Origin: Plasmodium malariae
Taxonomy: Eukaryota > Apicomplexa > Aconoidasida > Haemosporida > Plasmodiidae
Reading direction: 5' to 3'
DNA length: 64,000 nucleotides
NCBI RefSeq assembly: GCF_900090045.1
Contig: NC_041786.1
Coordinates: 2,970,501 to 3,034,500 of the forward strand
The position numbers and the translations under genes are program-made. Positions 24,998 to 36,300 of this stretch are shown here, one piece after another. The notes under the pieces were generated by a model. That model had not been told where the DNA came from, made no database searches, and was given only the letters and a program-made list of their open reading frames with translations. Each line of letters opens with the position of its first letter. Positions within the stretch are counted from its first letter, which is position 1.

Positions 24998-25935
24998 TAC
25001 CAATATCGTTTCCTTTAAATATTAATTATTCTTTCAAAGAATATATAAAACCCATAGTCATTTACTTGGTAATAAGAATGTTTACGTCAAAGGAATTTGT
25101 ACTAGTAGAAAGGTGCAACTGGAAAAAGGGAGCGAACATATAAATATATGTCGTACGATTATATAAAAAAGAAACTAATAAGATGGTTAGAATAAATGTT
25201 TTTTAAAAATTCAAAAGGCTTTTACGTCCTAAATACGCACAACAGAAATTTTAAGGAATATTTTTTTTTTTTTTTTAGGACCATGCTTTTGTAGCATTTT
25301 AAAAATAAAACAGATTTTTCATAGTTTTCCGGGCTTTCAGAATAATGCAGCAATTTTGTTTTTACTTTTTTTTTTTTTTTTTTTTCAGTTCTTATAGATA
25401 TTTACTCTATACTTCACAAATAGAAATGTGCATCAATTTCTTTTATGCAAGAATTAATTATATTTAGGCTTTTCATTTATCATACAAAAAGGGACTCCCT
25501 ATGACTGATTTTATTCTATATAGAAAATTTGCTCATTTTTATATATGCGTAATTCCTCTACGATTAATACTTGTGCTTTCACTTGCATTTTTTACTATTT
25601 TTTTTGTGGAACTTTCACATTAACATTTTTATTTTTGACGCTTTGACTTGTTTTGTTATACTCGGCTAAATTTTGTTTTATTTTATTTTGTTATATCTTT
25701 TTTTTTTTTTAATACAAGTGCAAAATGTGCACAAATTTCTTTTTACGCATTTATTTTTAAGGTTGTGAAGGGGCTTTTCCCAATAGCTAAGATATACCTT
25801 AATCCTTTTTAAGAAAAGTAATAATTATACTTATCTTTTCCTTTTTTAAATGCAAATGTTAAATTAAATTTTAGAAAATTAACACTTTTTTTTTTTATCA
25901 AAAAAGGAAGAGAGAGAAGAAAAAAAAAAAAAAAA
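24998..25935. other. Region upstream of RabGGTase alpha
   Basis: An AT-rich spacer with poly-T runs (25260-25278, 25369-25385, 25690-25710) and a poly-A run just before the ATG (25921-25935). It is the likely 5' UTR and promoter of the next gene. No further reading frame was supported. Confidence 0.5.
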
Positions 25936-28900
25936 ATGCATGGGAGAAGAGCAAACAATTCTAAAGATGAGAATATAAAATTAGAAAAAGTCAAAGAATT
26001 AATCCCATTAGTAAATGATTTAATTAAAAAGAAGAGAGCAAATATATATGAAAAGGAATACGTTGATATAACAACGGCTATTTTAAAAAAATGCCCTTAT
26101 CTCCAAACACTGTGGAATTATAGGAGGGAATATTTTGAATCCATAAAAGATGAATACGTAAATGTGAATGTTGATACTAACGATGTTAAGGAAGGTTATT
26201 TATTCTAATAGAAAAAAAAAAAAAAAAAAAAAGGAAAAAAAAGCAATTCTTTTGAATGTGTACCCTATGCGCATACTTTTTAGCGATTTTCACTTCACAC
26301 TTATCAATGTCTACTGTTTAAGCGTACATGTGTATGCACAGTTATAAACGTTTGTGTATTGATTCTTAAAAGCATCTTTGGAATAATTGGGATGAGTTTT
26401 TTTGTGGTTTATCCTGCAATATATGCTCCATTTTTTTCTCCAATATATACTCTATTTTGTTGATTAATTTATTGTTCATATTTTTCGTTAATTTATGGTC
26501 CATATTTTTCGTTAATTTATGGTCCATTTTTTTCGCTAATTTATGGTACGTTTTTTCTCCAAATTTTGATCCATTTTTTTCTCAAACTTTTTCTGGTAGA
26601 TGCGGACAAAAAGAATTGCTCTAAACAGCGCTTGAACGAATTAAAAAAGATGATGCAAAACGAAAATATAATGATTGAAGAAATCCTGAGTAGATTTAAC
26701 AAGTGCAACGAATTGTGGTTTCATAAATTATGGGTAGTAAAATATTGCTTGAAAAATAATTTAACAAATATTCAAGATTTACTAGAAGAGCTAAAATATT
26801 GTAAAGGTTCCTTTTATAAAGATGACAGAAATTACCATTGTTGGAATTACAGGTCTTATGTAATTGCGTGTATATATATATCAATAAGAAAGAATGAAAG
26901 GGAAAAAGTAGGAGGTAATAATAGAGTTGAACAAAATGAAAGTAATAACGTTATTGCACAAGATTGTAATAATTTTAATGTACATAGATTGAATTACGAA
27001 CTATCGAAAGAACTAATTGAACACAATTTTTCAAATTTTTCTGCTTGGTTTTTGAAATATTCTTTGAAAGAATCGTTTATCAATATAAATGATGAGTTAA
27101 ACTTAATAAAAAATGCAATTTTTACAGACCCATTTGATCAAAGCTTATGGGAGTTTTATAGATGGTTCCTTTTTCAAAAAGGGAATTACAAAGAAGAAAT
27201 TTTTTTTATCCTATTACAAGATAATTCTATTTATTTTTTTTTTCAAAACTTAGTTAAAGTAAATGTGGATAAATCTAAGTGTTACAATTTAAATAGTGAG
27301 GAAATAAGTGGAGTCTGGAATAAACAATTAATTACTATGAACAATCCACTGGACAATTTGGAATCTTATGTATACATTTTTAAAGCTAATGAAAAATTTT
27401 CTCTAAGTCATTTCACATATCTAAAGTTTTCTTTATATTATTTTAAATACAATATATATGAACATGATAAAATAAATTATGGAAAAAACATATTACAAGA
27501 TTTGCTAACTGGTTGTGATTATTCTTTAAAGGAAGAAAACCAATTTGAATATAGCATAGTGTACGAAATTAATTTTCAGTACTTTTCAAAAAATGAACAT
27601 TTTAAATTATTACAAGATTATAACAATAAAAATAGAAAAAGCTGTCGTTTCTCAAGTAAAAAAGATTGTACAAATATTTATGCTAGTTTATATGAATATA
27701 TAAATTATTCCAATATTCTCTTAAGTACAGCAAGAAATATGGATTTTGGTTTGTTGCAATCTGAACTTGAACAAATAAATGAATTACTATATTTAGAGAG
27801 TAACTGCAAGTTTGCATTATTTACAAAGTGAGCAATACCAATTTATACTTACTCGTGCATAAGCGTATGTATACACATATTTGCTTATATATTGGTGCAG
27901 GCCCTTTGAATATTTGACAGTGCGTTATACATTCAAATATATGTATGTTTAAAAAATGAAAATAAGAAAAAACATGATGTTAATTTTGTAGATTTGAAAT
28001 ATTAAAAAGACTGGAAAAATTCGACCAAATGTTCCAATTACTTGAGCTGTTGAAGAATGTTGACCACATCAGGGTGCAGTACTACAATGACTGGGAAGTA
28101 GAACTAAGGATACAGTAACTTTTGCGTTCATTTTATCTATTGTTGAATTTGCCAAGTGTTTCTTTGTGTGTGCATTTGTATGGGTTATGTGTGTGTGTAT
28201 GTTCGTATGTATGTGCGTATGTGTATGCGTATGTATGTCTGTATTTTTGCACCTATGTACATACGAATGCGTACATATACATATGTGTGTAAATTTCCTT
28301 TCAATGTAGAAAAAAAATATATAACTACTACCAGGATTCCGAAATAGGTTAAAAATATTTAATCAAAATAGATTTATTTCGTATACTTATATTCAGTAAA
28401 GCAAAGAATTAAAAAATATAAATGTGCCTTATACCTTATTGTTTCACTTACAGATGATAGCAATAAAGTGTTAGACCTGAGTGGTTTAAATATTGACCGT
28501 ATAGATTACCCCCTTATGATTGAGGCTTTTTTTATACCGAAAATTAATTTGTCCAATAATCTTATATCAGTATCGTAGGAAAAAAAAAAAAAAAGAGCAT
28601 AAAAAGGAAAACGGAAATGTTAATGTTTAATCTCAATTTTGGCTTAATTTTGTCCTATTTTGTCCTATTTTGTCTTATTTGATTTTTTTTTTTTTGTACA
28701 ACCCTTTTAGATGTACGGGTAAATTTACTGTAAATTTTTTGTATAATCTGAAGGAACTAGACCTAAGTAACAATAAAATAAAAAATTTTGTTAACCTTAT
28801 GAAAAATTTATATAACCTAAAATTATTGAAGAAGTAAGTTGTAGAAATAATATAGGTACAGAAGAAAGAGCACATATTATTACATTTTTTGCGTATTTTA

Positions 28901-29414
28901 TTTTTTTTAAATATGACTCATATTTTATTTTTAAATTAAAAATTTTTTATGTAGACTTGATGTGAGTAACAATGATTTAGTAAATTTTGATGAGGATCTC
29001 GACAATTTCGAGTTTGTTATATTACCTATATTGAAGTAGGCAAAAAAAAAAACAAAAAAAAAACTATACTTTCCAAATGAAATTACGTTTATATGGGTAC
29101 ATAATATTTAAATGTGTAACATATCCATTTGTGTGTCAATTAGTTAACTGATGTGTTTAAATCAAAAAATGTTATTCGTTCTCCCTGCATTTTATTATGT
29201 ATATAAGAGTATAGCTAGTGCATATATGTTATGTACATTTATATAATTCGATAAAAAATATACGTTTATTAATGCATCCCTTTTTTTTTGTAGGGAAATT
29301 AATATTATGGATAGTAATATTTCCACCCTATTAAATCAAAAATACAAAGATAAAAGTAAGTTGAATACTTTTGATGTTGTTCGGGATAAGCACAAAATGG
29401 TTTTATCGAGATAA
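25936..29414 (+). CDS. Rab geranylgeranyltransferase (type 2) alpha subunit with C-terminal leucine-rich repeats
   Basis: I model seven exons: 25936-26194, 26600-27827, 27992-28114, 28461-28574, 28711-28833, 28955-29035 and 29294-29414 (682 residues). Every junction has GT...AG and keeps frame. With the beta subunit, this enzyme attaches geranylgeranyl groups to C-terminal cysteines of Rab GTPases presented by REP. Protein-prenyltransferase alpha repeats are visible: YLQTLWNYRREYFE in exon 1, then NYHCWNYRSYVI, NFSNFSAWFLKYSL and DPFDQSLWEFYRWFL in exon 2. Exons 4-7 hold leucine-rich repeats (VLDLSGLNIDRI, INLSNNLISV, LKELDLSNNKIKNF, LKKLDVSNNDLVNF), as in animal RabGGTase alpha. The first donor (G|GTTATT) and the exon 4 acceptor (GATAG|C) are weak. 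The 3' end is uncertain: an alternative frame stays open to 29556 beyond the stop at 29412-29414. Confidence 0.87.
26440..26597 (+). repeat. Short tandem repeat in intron 1 of RabGGTase alpha
   Basis: A unit of about 24 bases (AATTTATGGTCCATATTTTTCG and variants) is repeated about five times with decay toward the acceptor. It explains part of the 405-base intron length. The repeated T-runs also provide the polypyrimidine tract. Confidence 0.7.
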
Positions 29415-29609
29415 TCATAGCAGGAATTACGTGGATGCTTATTTAAAAAAAAAAAAGAAGAAAAATACTAATTGTCATGAAAGTCTCTTTGATTTACTAC
29501 TAGAAAAATCTATATTTTTTTTTTCCCGTTGTTTTTTTAATATTTTCCATTTTTAAGTGATGAAAACATTAACAGCACACAGCTCAAACATACCAAGTAC
29601 ATGAACGTT

Positions 29610-29642
<33 letters not shown>

Positions 29643-30337
29643 TTTTATATAAAATCAGCATATGCGCGTCGCTTTATTGTGTAGCCTTATTAAAATATTG
29701 TTTGTCTAAATTTGTGTAAATAATCCGAAATGTACAAAATAAACGTGCGAAAACAAAAAAAGTGGAAACAAAATGTGTATACACGAATTCTACCTTTTTA
29801 ATCTATAGACAAAAGGAATCTTTTAAAAAATAACAAAAAAAAAAAAAAAAAAAAATTAGAAATATAATAGGATAAACATAACAAAATAAAATAATGGAAA
29901 AATACGAAAACTTAAAAAGATATCAATTTTTATTAAAAATTTTATACACATATATTTGTAATTCAAAAAAATACCTTCTATAATTTACAGCAAATTTTAA
30001 AATATTTTTACCATGTCTTTTTTTTCATACGTTTTGGAAAAATGTTTTCAATAAAAGGAGTAGTGCAACATTTGCCTTTTGATCATCCTTTAGTCGAATA
30101 CATATAAATATATATATATAAATATATGTTATTTAATCTGTGCAAGCTTTTATAAAGCAAAAATTAACCGTAAAAATAAGTGAATCTTATTGTTATAATA
30201 AAATATGTACAGACACGCCTTTGTTTCATCGTACGTCCCTTGAACTGCTATGAATATTCTTGCCTATTTTTTTTTTAGTTTATGTAAAAATCATTTTGTG
30301 CACTGGCTTGGAAATAGTACGCTTATTTTTCTGTCTG
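29415..30337. other. Convergent intergenic region after RabGGTase alpha
   Basis: Presumed 3' UTRs of two converging genes. The first 140 bases stay open in one plus frame (to 29556: WFYRDNHSRNYVDAY then a Lys run), which could be a missed terminal exon of RabGGTase alpha. A TA/GA microsatellite (about 29610-29641) and poly-A (29836-29856) follow. Nothing else was supported. Confidence 0.5.
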
Positions 30338-33300
30338 TTACCTGTTAATTGCCATTTGTAATTTCTTATCTGTTATTTCTTCTTTATTATTTATTTTATT
30401 ATTATTATTATTTTTCAATTTTTTTTCCTCTTTTTTTAAAGTATATTCCTGCGCTATGGAACTATCATTACGTGGGAACGATACAGAATTTTCATTTTTT
30501 GTTAAATCTAGTTTTTCTAAACTGTATACCTTCTCATTAAGATGATTATTATACATATATATAAGATTCACTTCATCATCTGAAAAAAATAGGTCATCTA
30601 TATTCTCATGTGCATCATTATGTACGATGTTGTACATGTTCATATCAATACTTTTGCCATATGGAGAATTAAGTATATCTTTACTATTATGATCGCATAG
30701 TTGATTGTCCGTATTTCCATCCATACAATGTGCATAAGTTAATGCCAATTCGTTGAGAACAACTTTGCCTCTATTACAATTTTTGAGAAATATGTTATTA
30801 TATAAGAAGTCAAAATTAACAATTTTTCCTTTCTTTTTATTATTGCTATTATTATTAGCATTATTATTAGTATTACTATTACTGTTACTATTACTGTTAC
30901 TATTATTATTCGTATAATTATTTAAAAGGTTATTTTTTAAAAGGAAATTATTATTTAACTTAAATTTATACACATGATTATTATGCTTTATAATAAATAT
31001 GTTCATTTTTGATAAGAAACTTTCATTAATATTGTTATTTAATTTTTTTTTTTTTATCCAATATTTATTTTGTTTATCTGTTTTCGTGAGGTTCATGATG
31101 GAACGGTTGAGCTTCATCTCCTTACTATAAATACTTTTAAGAAAACAGGTATATGGTGTTTTCATACATATACTCCTATACATTCTTTTACTATCTTTCC
31201 TTGAACATCCATCATTATTATTGCTATCGCTACTGCTATCACTATTACTATCAGTGTTAATATTACCATTAATATTACAATTACTAACGTCACTTCTAAC
31301 ACTATTACTAATATTATTGTTATAATTTGCACTATTACAATTTTTAACTAACTTACATACCTTTTTTAAATCCGATATTACTATATTTCCAATAAAATTG
31401 GTACATCCATCCTTTGGCATATTATTATCTACATTTTCCACAATACGATTATCAAAGTTATATTCATATATAGGGTCTTTCTGTTGAGTACTAATATTAT
31501 AATTATCATAATTTTTTCCCTCTACATCATTTATGGGTATAGTAAAAACCACATATTTTTTATCGTTACAAAAATATGAACTTTCTCTCTTAATTTTGTC
31601 AATTTCATACTTCAGAAGTTGAAAAATTGATTTTAAATTTTCACTGCAAGAATATGTGTTCATAAATTGCTGAATGAGTTGACTAATTCTATCTAAATCA
31701 TTTATGTATTTCTTATTTAGATATTTGTCTGATTTTTCCTTGTAATTCTTGAGTATGTCATAAAGGTCCACAGAAAGATAATTGCTAAAATTTGATTTCC
31801 CCCCTCCGTTAATTGCATTATTCGAACTGTTATAGCTGTTCAGACTATTCATACTATTCAAGCTGTTCAGGATGTTCATATTATTCATTCTGTTCAGGCT
31901 GTTCATATTATTCATTCTGTTCAGGCTGTTCATATTATTCATGTTATTCAAATTGTTCATATTATTCATGCTATTCAAACTGTTCCAGCTATTCATGCTG
32001 TTTACACTATTCAAATTATTCACGTTTTCCCTATTTATTAGTAGCACTTCACTTAGGAGTGATGAATCAGCGCCTAGTTCGTCAGATACAACAAAATTTT
32101 TCATAGGCATATTACTTCTTTTACCTTCTTCCTTATTGACACTATTAACACGCATATTATTTATGGTGGCATTGATACCACAGCTATTCCCACTACGTTT
32201 ATTATTCTTATTTTTACTACTGCAAAAATTATTTCCCCCATTCAGTGAAAAGAAAACGTCGCTACAATGTGTAGTCCCTTTCGTCATAGAACTCATTGTT
32301 GCGGTGTTATTTTGTATTTCTATATTTTTCTCAATATGAACACTGTTTGTTATGATGTCTTCTGGAAAGGAGTAGCTTTGAATTGAAGTGCTCTTACAAC
32401 TATGTTTTTTATCAATCCTATAATTACCTCTGCATTCATTTAAAATGTTTTTCCCTTTTGTTTCCTTTTTCATAATACTCGTTAGCTCTCCGTCGCTTTT
32501 ACATTTGTCCGAATGATTCGTACACGAGTATAAACTTGGGGTAAATATGATAAAATTATTTTTATTTTTCTTACTAAAAGGAAAACAAGTATTAATGATA
32601 TTCTTCCTTTTGTTTTCATCTTCTGTACTACTATATAGTGATACATTGTTGACTATTTTTTTTCCACCTGCTTCTATTTTGTTGTTTAAAATCGGCGAGG
32701 TTTGATATATATTTAGTCCTAAATTTATATTTTCATTTCTCTTAGATGAATATAAGTAAAAAGGATTTTTATCTATATTCTTTTGAGCATATTTGGGAAT
32801 AAAATTTTGTGGTAAAGAAAGTTTATTTCGTACAATTTTACAGTCTCCTAATCTTTCATAAATAAAAGCTGTTTTTTTTTGAAGTTCTTTATTTAGAACA
32901 TTATTTCCATGTGTATTACTTTTCTTCTTTGCTTCCTTTGCATATCTTTTCATGTATTTTATTGTAATAGATGATCCCTTGTCAGTTAATTCATGAGATT
33001 TTGGAATTATATCTTTTCTATTGTTCATATTTACTACTTCCTTTTCTTGTGAACTGAACGTATTAGTAATGTTCTCTTCACAATTATCGTGCACTTGTTT
33101 TGAAAAAAAATTATTATTAGCACTGTATTTTTTAGCATCATATATTTTATAATTTCCTGTTTTATTAATATTATTTTGATAGGCAATCGATTCGTCTTTT
33201 TTAAAATTTATATTTAAATTTAATTTTTCCTTATTTTTTTTTGGTTTATTTGAATTTATTCTACCTAGCTTTTTATCTTGCTCAATGCTTAAATTATCCT

Positions 33301-36300
33301 TATAGAAAAGGAAAGACTCCTTTTCACAAGCATTATTATATGTGATATCACCATTCGCCATGTTGATACCTTTGTTATTATCATTTTTTGTCTTTCTACT
33401 ATGATCTTGTAGCTCCACATATTTGCACATATCCTCGCTGCTTACCTGTTTCACATTTTGAATATTATTATTTGAACACTTTAAATTTTTATGAAATGTA
33501 TTTACCATTTTGCCATTTTCAATAAAGATCAACGTTTCGTCCTTGTTATCCACTTTTTGTTGGTTACTAGAATAATTTATGTTCTTTATAATCCTTTGTT
33601 CTTCCTTTTTTTTTTTTATAATTTTTTTATCAGTAATTGTTCCTTCTTCGGTTAATGCACTTTCCATCTCCATATTATTACATTCATATTCTCTGCTCTC
33701 ATTTGTATGTTCCTTTCCTTCTTTCAAAATGTTTACATTTAATTTTTCACTTTTTACATTATTTAATGGAGTAATATATTTCAAATGAGTATCTCTAGTT
33801 TTCATATTCCCATTTTTAAAAACGTTTCCAAGTGTGCGACACGTGGATTTGGGGATGTACGAAAAATCTTGACAATTTTTGCTCATTTGCTTCTCGCTTT
33901 TTTTTTTTTTTTTTCTTTTTTTCGAAGTTTGCACGTAAAAGGAATTATTACTTCGAAGGATACTTCCTCGATTGCTGCTATCTGGATTGCTGCTACCTGA
34001 ATTGCTACTACCTCGTTTACTGCTACCTGGATTGCTGCTACCTCGATGGATGCTACCTACATTGCTACTTCCATGATTGTTACCACTGCAACTTCTTGAC
34101 AAACATCCCCTATAATTTGCAACGCTTCCTGGGTTCCTTACATGTGCACTATTTATATAGGAGTCCCTTTGGACCATATTTTTTTCTTTTAATTTTCTTT
34201 TATTCACTGCTATATATATTTCTTTTTTATTTAAAAAGGGTACATTTCCGTTTGCGCACAACCCTCTACGTTTCTGTTCTTCTTCCTTATTGAGTTTATT
34301 TATTCCTATATTGCAGCTAACTATATTCTCATTTTTACTATAAACTGGGATGGTAAAGCAGTTATTTTTCTCGCCCATATATTTACTATTATTATTGCTT
34401 GAGGTACTACTACTGTCGCTCCTGTTTGTGTTGATCATTATTATATTTTTGTTCTTTAAAATGGCTCTTTCCTTATTATCGATTTTTATTATATTATCAC
34501 CTTGGGTTTCATTACTAATATATTTGGTACAATTAGTTTCATTTCCTCCCCCTTTCCCTATATTAGCTTTGAGATATATTATACTGTTTCTATGATTACC
34601 GTGTGCGTTTAAATTTTCCATTACACTAGGAATATTAGTTTCCTTATTTTTATTATATATTCCTCTTACTTTATTATTACTATAACTATTACTTTTAAAA
34701 AGGAGTTCATTACTGGTATAAATATTTAATTCATTTTTTTTATAAGTGATGCAATCACTAGTCCTGTTTTGCATTTGTTCTTTAAAAATTGACACAGTAT
34801 TATTTACATTGTTTCTATTGCTCTCTACATTTCTATCACAGTTCAAGTTACTACCACAGCTCAAATCACTATCACAACTGCAAGTGTTATGGTTATTGCC
34901 GCTACTCGCATTGTTGTTTTTGATACAGACAGCTTTATCATGAATTGGCTTTCCACAAACCGATTTACTTCTAACATTTTGAATGTTCAGGTATTTTCCA
35001 TTATTAGCAGAGGTGACGCAACCATTTCTGCTACTACTACCACCACTTCTAATACTACTACCGCCATTACTACTACTTTCACTTTTACTGTCAATCTCTT
35101 TACATAATATATTCTTATTCCTACTTCTCTTAATATTGTATCTTTTTTTAGTACTACTAAACAAATTATTTTTACTATTTATTTTGTCACCCTTTTCTAA
35201 GCATATACCACTTTCATCGTCAATAACAATGTATTTGGCTTTCTTCTTATTTTTAGAGATATCATCACATCTTTCCTCATAATATCCATTCATTTCATGT
35301 TTCATAAATGTATGTTTATCTTTTGACAAAACTTCCTTATTTTTTTTTTTCATAGTATTAATTTGATCATTATCTTGTGCACTTTTTAATTTCCCCCAGA
35401 TTTGTGTATTACTATTTTTATCTATACAATAATAATCCTTACAATTTTCGTAAGTGTTATATTTGGTAGTACTATTATTACCTATATCGTTATCATTTCT
35501 TTTATTCCTATCTCCTTGCATGACGTGTTGCACAGAAACGAGGCTTCCGTTTACTAGAGAATTTTCATCTGAGTTGTTGTAACTATTATTATGATTAACA
35601 TCATCACCATCGGCATTACCATTGGCATCACAATTAACTTCAACATCCTCCTTATATTTATTATATTCCAAAACGTCATATTCGTTTGAATAATTTCCAC
35701 TTCTGATTCTGATACGACCCTTTCTGTTTTGATAATTACCATTAGATGAGTCACTATCTGGGAAAACATTTCCTTCACCTTCGTCGTCATTTATAAAATT
35801 GTTTCTACAATTGCTGTTACTATTTTTACCAGAGATGCTAATATCACTGTTCATGTTTATACTTGTATCATATAGCTTATTATTATCATTTATTTTCATA
35901 CTATTCTTATAATTCTTACAATTCTTACTATTACTATTTTTACTACTCTTACTACTCTTACTATTTTTACTACTCTTACTACTCTTACTATTTTTACTAC
36001 TCTTACTATTTTTACTACTTCTACTATTTTTACTACTCCTACTATTTTTACTACTCCTACTATTTTTACTACTCCTACTATTTTTACTACTCTTACTATT
36101 AATCTTATTCCTGTTCTTATTTTTCTTTTCGTTCTTTTTCTTTGCGTATATTTCGGGGTTGTTATAATTACTGGTGCATGTAGCAGCATCATTATAGACA
36201 ACTTTATTACTACTGCTGATAATTTTGCAGTCACTAATATCATCACCCCTAATTATATTGTAGTACTTTTTCGGATTTTCGTACATGCAGCTTATACCAT

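Noticed and set aside
24614..25003. Minus-strand frame of 129 codons
   Set aside because: Its translation is Phe/Ile-rich with almost no acidic residues, the typical mirror of a coding plus strand. The plus frames in the same place look more like protein.
30318..30345. Splice-like AG|GTAACA at the stop codon of the 30338-38980 gene
   Set aside because: No convincing downstream exon with matching phase was found, so the simple stop is kept, with the doubt noted.
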